Counted from the first letter of the stretch, positions 16,884-26,603 are shown. The stretch: 64,000 nt of DNA from Salicibibacter cibarius (GCF_016495725.1 NZ_CP054705.1:4278001-4342000); one strand, 5' to 3'. Translations and numbers: made by a program. Notes: a model not told the origin generated them from the sequence alone.

Positions 16884-17924
16884 ATGCCAAAAAAAGAACC
16901 TTCCAGAACGATGCGGCATCGACGAAAAAAAAGACGAAATAAAAAATTAATCTTTACTTTTGCAGCACTTATCGGTTTGGTCATTGTCGCCGCAGGCGGT
17001 CTCGTGTTTTATTTCATTACACAGGCGAGCAATCTCGTGGAAGAGACACAAAGTCCTCTAGAGCGGGGAGAACATTCGGATATGCGAGAAGTTGCCGTAG
17101 ACCCCGATGAAGATAACATCTCCGTTTTATTTCTCGGGACCGACAATCGCGATGGCGACCTGGACGGATTGTCCGACGCGATTTTATTGGCAACGTTTAA
17201 CCGGGACGAAGGATCGGTAAATGTGATCAGCATCCCGCGGGACTCCTATGTGCAAATCCCCGGACGTCCAACCCAAGATCAAATTAACCATGCCCACGCC
17301 TTTGGCGGAACGGATATGGCGATTGAAACGGTGGAAAACTTGCTCGACGTTCCTGTCGATTACTATGTAACGTTAAATTTTGATGCCTTTATGGATACGG
17401 TCGATATATTCGGGGGAATAGAGGTAGATTCACCTTTTGCTTTCACTGAACAGAACGCGGACGGAGATATGGACGCGATTGAAATTGATGAAGGTCCCCA
17501 AATTTTAGATGGAGAAGAAGCTCTTGCTTACGTGCGCATGAGAAAACAAGATCCTGCCGGTGACCTTGGACGCGGGGAACGGCAACAAGAAGTGTTGGGA
17601 GCTTTAATTGATGAAGCCACCTCCCTCTCTTCAATTACAAACTACAATGAAGTGTTTGAACGTCTACAGGAAAATATGAACATGAACATGTCCTTCAATG
17701 AAATCCTTGGCCTTCACACTTACGCGAGTGCTGTGAATGAGATCGAGTACCATCAATTGGACGGTGAAAATTTCCGCGAGAACGGCGTTGATTACTACCG
17801 GGTCGATGACACAGACCTCGCGAACACACAGGTGATGCTAAAACAGCATCTTGAACTGGAAGAGGAACCTAATCCTGACGCGAACGAAACAATCAATGCC
17901 GAGGAAAGTACGGAACCCCAATAA
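16884..17924 (+). CDS. LCP-family cell-wall polymer ligase (LytR-CpsA-Psr)
   Basis: LCP enzymes attach teichoic acids or other anionic polymers to peptidoglycan outside the membrane. A Lys/Arg-rich start is followed by one membrane segment (about 24-46), then the LCP domain (about 75-240) with LFLGTDNRDGD, VISIPRDSYVQIPG, the invariant arginines, and a later LAYVRMRKQDPAGDLGRGER. Length 346. The acidic C-terminal tail of about 25 residues is extra. It corresponds in position to yvhJ (tagV). A terminator follows directly. Confidence 0.93.
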   Translation: MPKKEPSRTMRHRRKKRRNKKLIFTFAALIGLVIVAAGGLVFYFITQASNLVEETQSPLERGEHSDMREVAVDPDEDNISVLFLGTDNRDGDLDGLSDAILLATFNRDEGSVNVISIPRDSYVQIPGRPTQDQINHAHAFGGTDMAIETVENLLDVPVDYYVTLNFDAFMDTVDIFGGIEVDSPFAFTEQNADGDMDAIEIDEGPQILDGEEALAYVRMRKQDPAGDLGRGERQQEVLGALIDEATSLSSITNYNEVFERLQENMNMNMSFNEILGLHTYASAVNEIEYHQLDGENFRENGVDYYRVDDTDLANTQVMLKQHLELEEEPNPDANETINAEESTEPQ

Positions 17925-17932
17925 TCTACCCT

Positions 17933-17966
17933 CCTGCTCTTCCTTTGAGGAGCAGGCTTTTTTATT
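17933..17966 (+). terminator. Intrinsic terminator after the LCP gene
   Basis: CCTGCTC pairs with GAGCAGG, and TTTTTTA follows. It lies nine bases after the stop codon. Confidence 0.9.
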
Positions 17967-18101
17967 CGTTTCCCATACTCTTGATTGGGTTACAAGGTAT
18001 GGTAGAATGGGACAAGATTATGGCGGAAAGGCCTCCTTTCCACTGAACCCGATCTTATAGACGTTTTTATTTTATTGGAAACAGAAAGTAGGTCAATCAG
18101 C

Positions 18102-19409
18102 ATGAAATTAACAATCGTAGGCACCGGATACGTGGGACTCGTCTCAGGTGTATCCTTTGCCGAACTTGGGAATGACGTCGTTTGTGTCGACAAAGATGAG
18201 CGTAAAATTGAGCAGCTCAAAAAAGGGATCAGCCCGATCTATGAAGAAGGGTTGGAACCTTTATTGGAAAAAAACATCCATAACGGGAAGATCCATTTTA
18301 ATACCGATTTAGGCGAATCCGCTTCCGACAGCGATATTATTATGATTGCCGTAGGAACGCCTCAAGCGGACGATGGCTCCGCCGATCTTTCTTTTGTATG
18401 GGCAGTTGCTGAAGAACTGGGAGATGTTCTTCCGTCAGATAAACGCACGGTCGTCGTCAATAAATCCACCGTTCCGATCGGAACCGCAGAAGAAGTGGAA
18501 AGCATTATCCGGGAAAAAAATAGCCGTGTCGACGTCGCGGTATGTTCCGTTCCGGAATTTTTACGGGAAGGTTCTGCCGTCAAGGACACCTTCAAGCCCG
18601 ACCGTATTATCATCGGCACAAATGTGTCTTGGGCAAAGGAGCGGCTCATCCAACTGCACGCGCCATTGGCCGATGCCGAACAAATCATCACCACATCTCC
18701 GCACAGCGCGGAAATGATTAAATATGCTTCGAATGCCTTTTTGGCAACGAAAATCTCTTTTGTTAACGAAATCGCGAACATATGTGAAGCGTACGGCGCA
18801 AATATTGACGAAGTAGTCCAAGGGGTTGGCGCCGATCGCAGAATCAGCCCCCACTTCCTAAACGCCGGGCTCGGGTACGGCGGGTCTTGCTTTCCGAAAG
18901 ACGTACAAGCGCTTATTGCTTTGGCAAAGGATAAAGATTATGAAGCCAATTTGTTAAGGTCTACCACCACCATCAACGCAACACAACGATTAAAGCCTGT
19001 AGAAATTTTACGCCAACGATTCCCGGAAGGGTTGGGGGATGTGAAAGTGGCTGTACTCGGACTGGCTTTTAAACCGGGGACAGATGATATGCGGTACGCA
19101 CCCTCGATCGATATCATCCATGAACTCGTCAAAGCCGGCGCTGACGTGCATGCCCATGACCCGATCGTTTTGGATGATGCGGCACCGTTGCTTCCCAGAG
19201 CGGTTTCGTTGCACGAGAACATCGAACAAGCATTAGCGGACGCGGATGCCATGGTGCTCGTCACCGAGTGGGATGCATACAAACAATATCCGGCCGCCGA
19301 CGTTTCCTCTGCAATGACCGGAAAAATCGTCGTTGACGGCAGAAATGCACTCGATGCGAATATGTTTAAAGAGCAAGGGTTTGACTATTACGGAATTGGG
19401 CGTAGATAA
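18102..19409 (+). CDS. UDP-glucose 6-dehydrogenase
   Basis: This enzyme oxidises UDP-glucose to UDP-glucuronate with two NAD+. The N-terminal Rossmann motif is KLTIVGTGYVGLVSGVSFA, the catalytic Cys lies in GLGYGGSCFPKDV, and the C-terminal UDP-binding domain contains VAVLGLAFKPGTDDMRYAPS. At 435 residues it is full length. It is related to TuaD/UgdA of B. subtilis, where it supplies teichuronic acid. ATG 18102 gives the canonical N-terminus. gtaB, which makes its substrate, lies just downstream on the other strand. Confidence 0.95.
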   Translation: MKLTIVGTGYVGLVSGVSFAELGNDVVCVDKDERKIEQLKKGISPIYEEGLEPLLEKNIHNGKIHFNTDLGESASDSDIIMIAVGTPQADDGSADLSFVWAVAEELGDVLPSDKRTVVVNKSTVPIGTAEEVESIIREKNSRVDVAVCSVPEFLREGSAVKDTFKPDRIIIGTNVSWAKERLIQLHAPLADAEQIITTSPHSAEMIKYASNAFLATKISFVNEIANICEAYGANIDEVVQGVGADRRISPHFLNAGLGYGGSCFPKDVQALIALAKDKDYEANLLRSTTTINATQRLKPVEILRQRFPEGLGDVKVAVLGLAFKPGTDDMRYAPSIDIIHELVKAGADVHAHDPIVLDDAAPLLPRAVSLHENIEQALADADAMVLVTEWDAYKQYPAADVSSAMTGKIVVDGRNALDANMFKEQGFDYYGIGRR

Positions 19410-19423
19410 TGCACATATGATTA

Positions 19424-19457
19424 AAAAATCCAGGCTAATGCCTGGATTTCTTTTTTA
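19424..19457. terminator. Bidirectional terminator between UDP-glucose dehydrogenase and gtaB
   Basis: AATCCAGGC pairs with GCCTGGATT around TAAT. A-rich and T-rich flanks on both sides let it serve both converging genes. Confidence 0.88.
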
Positions 19458-19481
19458 AGAGGCGCAAGTGTACGCCCGACC

Positions 19482-20351
19482 TTAAATATCCAACTGTCTG
19501 ATATAAGCTTTCAGGTCTTCGCTTAAATCTTCGCGATGGAGTGCAAAATCAAGGGTTGCTTGGATAAAGCCAAGTTTATCCCCGACATCATAGCGGTCTC
19601 CGTCGAATCGAAACGCATTCACTTCCTGTATGCCGGCCAGTTTTTTGATCGCATCGGTAAGCTGAATTTCATTCCCGGCGCCGGGCGGCATTTCTTCCAA
19701 AATCGGCATAATTTCAGGCGTCAATACGTATCTGCCCATAATCGCCAACGTCGATGGGGCTTCTTCTTGTTTCGGTTTTTCTACAAGATCGGTCACATTG
19801 ACAATGCTCGAATCGGTTCCATTTGCAGCCGAAACGATCCCATAGCTTGAAACCTTGTTCTCCGGAACATCTTGCACACCTAATACGGACGCCTCGCTGT
19901 CCTCATAGATTTCCATAAGCTGTTGCAAACAAGGTTTCCCTTCGGAACGGACGATATCGTCCCCGAGCATCACGGCAAATGGATCATTACCGATAAATGT
20001 GCGCGCACAGGCAATGGCGTGCCCAAGCCCTTTTGGTTCTTTTTGGCGGACGTAATGGATACTCGCCATGTTAGAGATTTTTTTTACTTCCTCCAACCGT
20101 TCCCACTTTTCGCTTCGTTCCAACGTCTCTTCCAATTCATACGATTTGTCAAAATGGTCTTCAATCGCTCGTTTTCCGCGACCGCTGACGATAAGAATAT
20201 CCTCGATCCCAGACTCGATGGCTTCTTCCACTATGTATTGGATCGTTGGCGTGTCAACAATCGGCAACATTTCTTTTGGCAATGCTTTACTCGCCGGCAA
20301 GAATCGTGTGCCAAGTCCCGCCGCCGGAATGACTGCTTTTTTTACTTTCAT
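19482..20351 (-). CDS. gtaB: UTP-glucose-1-phosphate uridylyltransferase
   Basis: GtaB (GalU type) makes UDP-glucose from UTP and glucose-1-phosphate. The nucleotide-binding signature is KKAVIPAAGLGTRFLPASKA followed by LPKEMLPI. Other family blocks include QKEPKGLGHAIACA and MLGDDIV. The 289-residue length is normal. ATG 20351 is preceded by GGGAGGGGAGG. It is convergent with the UDP-glucose dehydrogenase gene; together they form a short route to UDP-glucuronate for envelope polymers. Confidence 0.96.
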   Translation of the reverse strand: MKVKKAVIPAAGLGTRFLPASKALPKEMLPIVDTPTIQYIVEEAIESGIEDILIVSGRGKRAIEDHFDKSYELEETLERSEKWERLEEVKKISNMASIHYVRQKEPKGLGHAIACARTFIGNDPFAVMLGDDIVRSEGKPCLQQLMEIYEDSEASVLGVQDVPENKVSSYGIVSAANGTDSSIVNVTDLVEKPKQEEAPSTLAIMGRYVLTPEIMPILEEMPPGAGNEIQLTDAIKKLAGIQEVNAFRFDGDRYDVGDKLGFIQATLDFALHREDLSEDLKAYIRQLDI

Positions 20352-20471
20352 CAAAGATCCTCCCCTCCCTTCCATTATATGATGCAATGTGCCATTGCTT
20401 CAAATAAACCCCTTCCCGTGAAAAAATTTATAAATCTTTCGGATTATCTATTTAAAATATACCGGGACGTA

Positions 20472-20480
20472 TGTTATAAT
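20472..20480 (+). promoter_or_regulatory. Extended -10 promoter element before ssb
   Basis: TGTTATAAT is a consensus -10 hexamer with the TGn extension. No good -35 hexamer is seen at the usual distance, as is common for extended -10 promoters. It would make a transcript with a leader of about 165 bases before ssb. Confidence 0.5.
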
Positions 20481-20509
20481 TATTTTGACTCCATGAAAGG
20501 AGGTTTGCA

Positions 20510-20533
20510 ATGGAAAGAAAATGTACTAATTAG
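20510..20533 (+). CDS. Seven-codon leader ORF upstream of ssb
   Basis: ATG at 20510 is preceded by AAAGGAGGT, a near-perfect ribosome site with good spacing, and encodes MERKCTN followed by TAG. No hairpin pair or amino-acid run typical of attenuators was identified. It may instead be the first codons of a larger gene that has since been lost. The real ssb start 120 bases later is a weak TTG, which makes this strong site notable. Confidence 0.4.
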   Translation: MERKCTN

Positions 20534-20652
20534 CACCGCTTTCTCAACTCCGAACCGTTTGGCAGCATTCCCCTCCGCTGTCATACACCCACCCTTTCAA
20601 TTCCCATTACAACGTTTGTCCTACAATTGCATACAAGAAGGGTCGTGAAAGT

Positions 20653-21024
20653 TTGTTAAATCAAGTGACGTTGATTGGCCGTTTAACGAAAGACCCAGAG
20701 CTCATGTTCACAAATTCCGGAGTCGCTTATGTAAAATTGTTCCTTGCTGTGCAGCGCCCTTTTAAAAACAATGAAGGGATAAACGATGTTGATTTCATCC
20801 CTTGTACCATTTGGCGAAAACGTGCGGAAAATACGGCAAATTACTGCCACAAGGGCTCGCTCGTAGCTGTAACCGGCCGTATCCAGATACGACAATTTAC
20901 GAACACAGAGGAAGAAAAAGTATTTATCACGGAAGTCGTCGGTGAAGATCTGAGATTTCTGAAACTTGAATCCAACCGGAGGCAACAAGAGCAGCAAGAA
21001 GCAAAAACGAATCAGCCATCTTGA
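20653..21024 (+). CDS. ssbB: Single-stranded DNA-binding protein, short SsbB type
   Basis: The 123-residue protein starts LNQVTLIGRLTKDPELMFTN and has one OB fold ending near residue 105 (VVGEDLRFLKLE). The tail is short (SNRRQQEQQEAKTNQPS) and lacks the acidic DDDIPF-type SSB tip, which marks SsbB-type competence proteins in Bacillus rather than the essential SsbA. The start is TTG with only a weak upstream site. Presence of comK and comF supports a role in transformation; that link is inference. Confidence 0.88.
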   Translation: MLNQVTLIGRLTKDPELMFTNSGVAYVKLFLAVQRPFKNNEGINDVDFIPCTIWRKRAENTANYCHKGSLVAVTGRIQIRQFTNTEEEKVFITEVVGEDLRFLKLESNRRQQEQQEAKTNQPS

Positions 21025-21454
21025 CAAAACAACAACAGGCGTACAGCAACTAACCACTCAATTTAAAATAATCTCCGTATAATTGTACGCCGGGGACTGC
21101 ATCGGGGCTCTCTCACAAGATATCCCAACTGTCCCAATCATTTCACAAAAGAGGTTGAGCATGCAAAGGGCTGTTACAATACAACCGGAACTGATCGTTT
21201 CCCCTAACGGTCACATACAGATAGACATCATCGAACATAGCCTGCGCATATCAACCGTTTCGGTGCCGGTTTCTCCTCGGTCGTTTCCTACGCTTCATCG
21301 CTTCAGTACCCACGCAATATCCCTCAACAGAAATAAATCTCTTCGATGGCACCACCGCCCCGGGTGTGTAGGGGCGGTTTTTTGGTTTCGTTTAATGAAG
21401 TTACACCTTGAAAACATTTTACTTTGTCGGAAGCAAAATGAAGGGGCGAGTCAC
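21025..21454. other. Non-coding stretch with a repeated block
   Basis: No gene is seen. A block at about 21256-21362 recurs, diverged, at about 21935-22025. Both copies contain CAACAGAAATAAA followed by GGCACCACCGCCC. Confidence 0.4.
21256..21362. repeat. Dispersed repeat, copy 1 (second copy at about 21935-22025)
   Basis: The two blocks share TTTCTC, CCTACGCTTCAT, CCACGCAATAT, CAACAGAAATAAA and GGCACCACCGCCC in the same order. No coding frame is kept in both, so this is a diverged non-coding repeat of unknown kind. Confidence 0.55.
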
Positions 21455-21723
21455 ATGTCAGTAACTGCACAAAACTGGGGCAATAGCTTCGGTGTACGTA
21501 TACCCAAAAATATATCATAAAATTTGAAATTTTTAATGGCACTGAATTGGAAGTAAGCGAAGACGGCAACGGCATTATTATAAAGCCAGTAAGCAATGAC
21601 CCAACATTGGAAAAATTAATGGCAGGTATAACGAAAGAAAATCAACATGCAGAAATTGACTGGGGAAAGCCGGAGGGGCATGAACAATCAGCTCATAGAC
21701 CCCGGTATTGTATTATCCCCTAA
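21455..21723 (+). pseudogene. Broken MazE/PemI-type antitoxin
   Basis: The first frame reads MSVTAQNWGNSFGVRIPKNI and stops. A second frame continues the same family: KFEIFNGTELEVSEDGNGII, later LEKLMAGITKENQHAEIDWG and KPEGHEQ. These are the AbrB-type N-terminal DNA-binding fold and the C-terminal MazF-binding tail of MazE. A frameshift with a small loss at about 21516-21525 breaks the gene. No MazF toxin gene follows, so the module is dead. Confidence 0.82.
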
Positions 21724-22384
21724 GCTATTAATTAGATTACCGGATCACTTAGTAATAACTGGGGTGATTTTGACAGATCAGGTAAAACCGTTGATTGGAG
21801 ATCAAAACATTTGATTATAAAAGGACATGCGCCGGGCGAAATAACAACAACTTGTTTACAAAAGTATATACGTTCTTGCAACCGTTTATTGCATTTCAGG
21901 TGTTTTTTTGCCCGTTTCAGAAACAGTCATTTACTGTGCCGATTTCTCTCCCGTTACCTACGCTTCATTGTCCACGCAATATTCTCAACAGAAATAAACC
22001 CCTTCATTGGCACCACCGCCCCCGGTCCCCTGAGCCAGATTCCCTCACTGTTTTTCCTAACGCCTGTATTTGGATACGCTTTTTAGATTTTGTCGCTACC
22101 AAAGTTCAAACAATCGAGGATCGAACATTTTGTTAGTCATTACACGTGGTTAGACGTTCCAACGGTCACGGTTGGAGTACTTTTTCAGGCTGAAAGCCGT
22201 CGTTCATGTCCCAACGGCTGCTTAGATACCCTTGGATGGATTTATCACCTTTGTTCGGGCGCTAACTGTGCGGTTAGATACCCTTGGAACAGTTTTCCCT
22301 CTCTGTTCGGGTCCTAAATTGTTGTACTTTGATTTTATCTTGATCCTCACGTAAAATCTTTTCCGTTTAGGCATGTTGTCACTA
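21724..22384. other. Non-coding stretch between the mazE relic and the methyltransferase
   Basis: No gene is seen. It contains the second copy of the dispersed repeat (about 21935-22025) and a degenerate pair of 52-bp units (about 22170-22316). The open frames on the plus strand here have no family resemblance. Confidence 0.4.
22170..22316. repeat. Degenerate 52-bp-period repeat, about two units
   Basis: TTAGATACCCTTGG occurs at 22222 and 22274, exactly 52 bases apart, each followed by a diverged GTTCGGG ... CTAA block. The period equals that of the other intergenic arrays in the window. Confidence 0.6.
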
Positions 22385-23158
22385 TTACTTACACGCTTCC
22401 AACAAGATCGATTCCCCGTCAAACGTGCGGACGTGGCCATCATCTTCATACCGAATGTTAAATTTCTGCTGAATCGACGGTGGGGCTTCGGCCAATAGCT
22501 GCTGTAACATTCTTCTTGTATCAGCATCGACGTCAAGCCGCTCGCACCAATCTTGGAAATCGAACGTTTTCCGGAATCGTTGCATATGTTCCACGGTAAA
22601 ACCGGCCTTTTCTATTTTCGCGATCCATTCGCTCTTTTTCCAGGCCCGGACATGGCTTGGATCGCGCAGCTTTTCAACTTTATTATAAAACGTGTCAAAC
22701 ACGTCTGCTTCCGGGGCCGTATTATCCAACAAGAAAAAAGAGCCTCCGGATTTCAACACCCGAAAGGTTTCCCGCAAAAATACGTCCGGCCGGGAAAAAT
22801 GATGAGCAGCGATGCGACATGCCGCTCCATCGAATGCTTCATCCACATATGGAAGGCTTTCAGCATCTCCTTCGGCGAAACGAACATTTTCATGTCCATT
22901 TCCGCGAATGAACGCTTCTGCCGATTGCAACATTTCCACGGTTACATCCATAGCGATGACTTCTTTTGCCAGTGGTGCCAAGGCATTGCTCACATGGCCG
23001 CCGCCTGTGGCAATGTCAAGCACCGTTTCATTACCGGTAAGATCGATGGTTCCTGCCAATGCCTGCAAATCTTTCCCCTTCGCATGCAGAGCGCTATTGA
23101 CATATTTTTCTGCTGAGGCGGAAAATGTTTTTTGGACCGCTTTATGATTGTCTTTCAT
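22385..23158 (-). CDS. Class I SAM-dependent methyltransferase (UbiE/YcgJ-like)
   Basis: The 257-residue protein has the methyltransferase core: motif I VLDIATGGGHVSNALAPL (about 45-62), VIAMDVTVEMLQ (acidic end of strand 2), then AEGDAESLPYVDEAFDGAAC. It belongs to the Methyltransf_11 type. The substrate cannot be read from sequence. It starts three bases after ribH ends, so it probably belongs to the rib transcript, but a link to flavin is not established. Confidence 0.88.
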   Translation of the reverse strand: MKDNHKAVQKTFSASAEKYVNSALHAKGKDLQALAGTIDLTGNETVLDIATGGGHVSNALAPLAKEVIAMDVTVEMLQSAEAFIRGNGHENVRFAEGDAESLPYVDEAFDGAACRIAAHHFSRPDVFLRETFRVLKSGGSFFLLDNTAPEADVFDTFYNKVEKLRDPSHVRAWKKSEWIAKIEKAGFTVEHMQRFRKTFDFQDWCERLDVDADTRRMLQQLLAEAPPSIQQKFNIRYEDDGHVRTFDGESILLEACK

Positions 23159-23161
23159 CTT

Positions 23162-23641
23162 TTAACGTTCACCGCCCGAAATAACCTTTGTAAGGTTTGC
23201 CATTTCAATCGCGGCAGTTGCCGCTTCCGCCCCTTTATTCCCTGCTTTTGTGCCGGCACGCTCAATCGCTTGCTCGATGGTTTCCGTCGTGATCACGCCG
23301 AAAATAACCGGTGTATCGTAGGAAAGCGACAGCGACGAAACGCCTTTCGAAACTTCGTTGCACACGTAATCAAAATGAGGCGTTGAGCCGCGGATAACGG
23401 TGCCGAGCGTAATAATTGCATCGTACTGTTCAGTTTTTACCATCTGTTTTGCGGCAAAAGGAATTTCAAAGGCACCAGGCACTTTGGCGACATCAATGTT
23501 TTCCGGGCTCGCCCCGTGTCGAACCAACGTCCCTTTTGCGCCTTCAAGAAGTTTGCCGGTAATGAATTCGTTAAAGCGACCGACGACAATGCCTATTTTT
23601 ACATCTGTTGCGACCAAGCTTCCTTCAAATGTTTCTCCCAT
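23162..23641 (-). CDS. ribH: 6,7-dimethyl-8-ribityllumazine synthase
   Basis: RibH condenses the ribityl pyrimidine with dihydroxybutanone phosphate. Family blocks: [49 protein letters not shown] and [20 protein letters not shown]. Length 159 is normal. ATG 23641 has AGGAGG seven bases upstream. Last enzyme gene of the ribD-ribE-ribAB-ribH operon. Confidence 0.97.
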   Translation of the reverse strand: MGETFEGSLVATDVKIGIVVGRFNEFITGKLLEGAKGTLVRHGASPENIDVAKVPGAFEIPFAAKQMVKTEQYDAIITLGTVIRGSTPHFDYVCNEVSKGVSSLSLSYDTPVIFGVITTETIEQAIERAGTKAGNKGAEAATAAIEMANLTKVISGGER

Positions 23642-23651
23642 GATAAACCTC

Positions 23652-24848
23652 CTAAAATTCAAGCAAATGCCCGAGCTTATGAAATTTTGTTTGCAAATAA
23701 GATTCGTTGTGTTCCAATGGGGGCAGTTGCAGGCCGATGCGTTCATCCACATTTATGCCATAGCTTTCGAGCCCGCTGATTTTCCATGGGTTATTCGTTA
23801 ACAGGCGTACCTTTTCTACTCCCAGGTCCCGCAAAATTTGTGCGCCGATCCCATAGTCGCGCAAATCAGCGGAATAGCCGAGCTCTTCATTGGCATTCAC
23901 CGTGTCGTACCCCTCTTCTTGCAATTTGTATGCGCGTAGTTTATTCATAAGCCCAATGCCCCGGCCTTCCTGGCGCATATAGAGCAAAATGCCCCGGCCT
24001 TCTTCTTCAATTTTTTCAAGCGCCGCGTGCAGTTGTGGACCGCAATCGCAGCGTTCAGATCCGAAAACATCACCGGTCATGCACTCCGAATGAATACGAA
24101 CGAGGACCGGGGCTCCGTCGGCAATATTCCCTTTGACGAGCGCAATGTTTTCCTGCCCTTCGTCTGCATCCGAGTACCCGACCGCACGAAAAGCACCGAA
24201 TTTCGTCGGTAGCGCCGTTTCCACTTCACGCTGAACGAGCGAATCATGTTCGCGGCGATAATGGATAAGATCGGAAATTGTAATCATCGGGATACCGTAC
24301 TCGTCAGCAATGGCTTTCAAATCCGGCACACGCGCCATAGTCCCGTCTTCATTCATAACTTCGCAAATCAACCCGGCCTCCGCGCCTGAACCGGTGGCTC
24401 TGGCCAGATCTACAGCAGCTTCCGTGTGCCCCGCGCGCTTGAGCACGCCACCATCCTGGGCCACAAGGGGGAAAATATGCCCTGGCCGCTTAAAGTCGGA
24501 AGCTTTTGCCGTATCGGATGCGAGTGCCCGCACTGTTTTCGCCCGTTCCTCGGCAGAAATGCCCGTTGTCGTATCACGATGGTCCACGCTGACCGTAAAT
24601 GCCGTGCCATGGGGATCCGTGTTGTCATTCACCATTTGCGGGAGCGACAAGCTATTCGCGCGTTCCCGTGTAATAGGGGCACAAATAAGACCGCGGGCGT
24701 GTTTGGCCATGAAATTAACCGTATCGGCAGTCGCAGTGCTCGCGAGCGCCACCATATCGCCTTCATTTTCACGATCTTCATCGTCACAAACGACGATGAC
24801 TCTCCCTTCGCGAAGGGCTTTAACTCCCTTTTCCACCGAATCAAACAT
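23652..24848 (-). CDS. ribAB: Bifunctional DHBP synthase / GTP cyclohydrolase II
   Basis: The N-terminal half (about 1-200) is 3,4-dihydroxy-2-butanone 4-phosphate synthase with [12 protein letters not shown] and RPGHIFPL. The C-terminal half is GTP cyclohydrolase II with the zinc site in [15 protein letters not shown] and [13 protein letters not shown]. The 398-residue fusion supplies both precursors of riboflavin. It overlaps ribE by eight bases. Confidence 0.97.
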   Translation of the reverse strand: MFDSVEKGVKALREGRVIVVCDDEDRENEGDMVALASTATADTVNFMAKHARGLICAPITRERANSLSLPQMVNDNTDPHGTAFTVSVDHRDTTTGISAEERAKTVRALASDTAKASDFKRPGHIFPLVAQDGGVLKRAGHTEAAVDLARATGSGAEAGLICEVMNEDGTMARVPDLKAIADEYGIPMITISDLIHYRREHDSLVQREVETALPTKFGAFRAVGYSDADEGQENIALVKGNIADGAPVLVRIHSECMTGDVFGSERCDCGPQLHAALEKIEEEGRGILLYMRQEGRGIGLMNKLRAYKLQEEGYDTVNANEELGYSADLRDYGIGAQILRDLGVEKVRLLTNNPWKISGLESYGINVDERIGLQLPPLEHNESYLQTKFHKLGHLLEF

Positions 24849-25503
24849 TACCTTTCCCCCCTTTCGTTTTCTCGAGAAGTCTACCGATCATTTCTTCCGA
24901 CTGCTCATCCCTGTTCGTTGGCTGTAGTAATTTTTCTACATATTTGCCGATAATATCCGTTTCTATATTCACATGGTCTCCGACAGATTTACTACCGAGA
25001 TTTGTTTCTTTAAGCGTATGGGGAATGATCGCGACGGTAAAACGATCAGCATGTTCATGGGCGACCGTCAAGCTAATCCCATCAACGGTTACCGAACCTT
25101 TTTTCACAATATAGCGCAGTAAATCATCCGTAAATTTGACCTCAAAATTCACCGCTCCGCTTTCGGTTGTGCGTTTTATGATCTCCCCGACCCCATCGAC
25201 ATGGCCCGCAACGATATGTCCGCCAAAACGGTCCGTTGCAGTCATTGACCGTTCAAGGTTGACCGGATCATTGGGCTTGAGTTGGGAAAGGCTCGTGCTC
25301 GCGAACGTTTCTGCCATGATATCTGCTGTAAATTGAGCGTCGTGGATCGAAGTGACCGTCAAGCACACCCCGTTAACCGCGATGCTATCTCCGATCCGTG
25401 CGTCTTCCAATACGTGTGCACAACGGATCGTTATTTGCCCGTTTTGACCGGTTTGGACAATGTTGTCGACCACCCCGACTTCCTCAATCAACCCTGTAAA
25501 CAT
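24841..25503 (-). CDS. ribE: Riboflavin synthase alpha subunit
   Basis: The enzyme dismutates two lumazines to riboflavin. [10 protein letters not shown] is the invariant N-terminus. Two lumazine-binding repeats are visible, the first with [11 protein letters not shown] and the second with [11 protein letters not shown]. Length 220. It overlaps ribD by 16 bases and ribAB by eight, indicating coupled translation. Confidence 0.97.
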   Translation of the reverse strand: MFTGLIEEVGVVDNIVQTGQNGQITIRCAHVLEDARIGDSIAVNGVCLTVTSIHDAQFTADIMAETFASTSLSQLKPNDPVNLERSMTATDRFGGHIVAGHVDGVGEIIKRTTESGAVNFEVKFTDDLLRYIVKKGSVTVDGISLTVAHEHADRFTVAIIPHTLKETNLGSKSVGDHVNIETDIIGKYVEKLLQPTNRDEQSEEMIGRLLEKTKGGKGNV

Positions 25504-26546
25504 GATGCATCCCCCTTCTTTGCTGTCGCTGTAATTTTTATATCTCCGCCAACCATTTGCGCATATTCCACCTCAAGCTCCATCGCGGTATCTGCACTGA
25601 ACAATTTCGGAGCGACATAGGAGATGTAACGTTGAACTTCATTTTCGGCTATAAACGCGGAAATGATCGTTTTTCCACCCTCGACCAGAACGGATTGAAT
25701 GTCGGCTCGGCCGAGTTCAGCAAGCACCTTTTTAGGCGTTACCGTTGGCAACGAGTTAACACGAACGCCTTTTTGTTCCAACACGGATGCGTTTTTAGAT
25801 TTCGGGCTTTCTTCCGTAAAAATCCATGTGGGAGCCTTTCCATCGGTTACAAGTTGTGCATCTGACGGTGTGCGCAAATAGCGGTCCAGCACAACCCTGA
25901 TCGGATTTCTTCCTCCGATTTCCAAACGGGTCGTGAGTGCCGGGTCGTCATCTATTACAGTGCCAACACCTACGAGAATCGCGTCATGAATATGGCGAAG
26001 TTGATGAACATCTTCAAGCGCCGCTTCCCCGGTGATCCATGGAGATAGGCCCTTTGGTGTTGCCATTTTCCCATTGAGCGATGAAGCTGTTTTAACGGTG
26101 ACAAAAGGCTTGCCGGTTTGCACGTAATGAAAAAACGTTGCATTTAGCTTTGCCGCTTTTTCTGCCAGTACGCCTACCTCTGTTTCCACCCCGGCATTCC
26201 GTAGCGCTTCGATGCCACTCCCGGCTACTTCCGGATTCACATCCTTTACGGCAACGACGACACGGGCAATCCCAGCCTCTATGATTTGTTTTGCGCAAGG
26301 GGGTGTGCGTCCGTGATGATTGCAAGGCTCAAGCGTCACATACATGGTCGCGCCATCTGTACAGCCCTCTGCCATCTTCAACGCATGCACTTCGGCATGA
26401 TCGCCGCCGGCACCCATGTGAGCACCGGTCCCGACGATTCGTCCATCTTTTACAACGACAGCGCCCACCATTGGATTCGGCGACGTCTGCCCTTCCATCG
26501 CGGCAGCCAAATCCAAGGCACGCTGCATATACCAATGATCATTCAT
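25488..26546 (-). CDS. ribD: Riboflavin biosynthesis deaminase/reductase RibD
   Basis: RibD deaminates and reduces the first pyrimidine intermediate. The deaminase zinc site is visible as GGDHAEVHAL and PCNHHGRTPPC (about 46-85). The reductase half follows from about residue 145 (VKTASSLNGKMATPKG, then GVGTVIDDDPALTTR). Length 352 is usual. It is the first gene after the FMN riboswitch. Confidence 0.97.
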   Translation of the reverse strand: MNDHWYMQRALDLAAAMEGQTSPNPMVGAVVVKDGRIVGTGAHMGAGGDHAEVHALKMAEGCTDGATMYVTLEPCNHHGRTPPCAKQIIEAGIARVVVAVKDVNPEVAGSGIEALRNAGVETEVGVLAEKAAKLNATFFHYVQTGKPFVTVKTASSLNGKMATPKGLSPWITGEAALEDVHQLRHIHDAILVGVGTVIDDDPALTTRLEIGGRNPIRVVLDRYLRTPSDAQLVTDGKAPTWIFTEESPKSKNASVLEQKGVRVNSLPTVTPKKVLAELGRADIQSVLVEGGKTIISAFIAENEVQRYISYVAPKLFSADTAMELEVEYAQMVGGDIKITATAKKGDASCLQG

Positions 26547-26572
26547 GGCAAGCGGCTCCTTTTTTCAGGGAC

Positions 26573-26603
26573 AAAAAAACCCCGGAGTTCGCGGACTCCG
26601 AGG
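26573..26603 (-). terminator. Expression-platform terminator between FMN riboswitch and ribD
   Basis: On the minus strand CCTCGGAGT pairs with ACTCCGGGG, followed by TTTTTTT. It lies between the riboswitch and ribD and would end transcription when FMN is bound. A-rich flank on the other side makes it look bidirectional. Confidence 0.9.

Noticed and set aside
21083-22317. Several plus-strand frames of 75 to 145 codons
   Set aside because: No ribosome sites or family resemblance; they cross repeats and the mazE relic in other frames.
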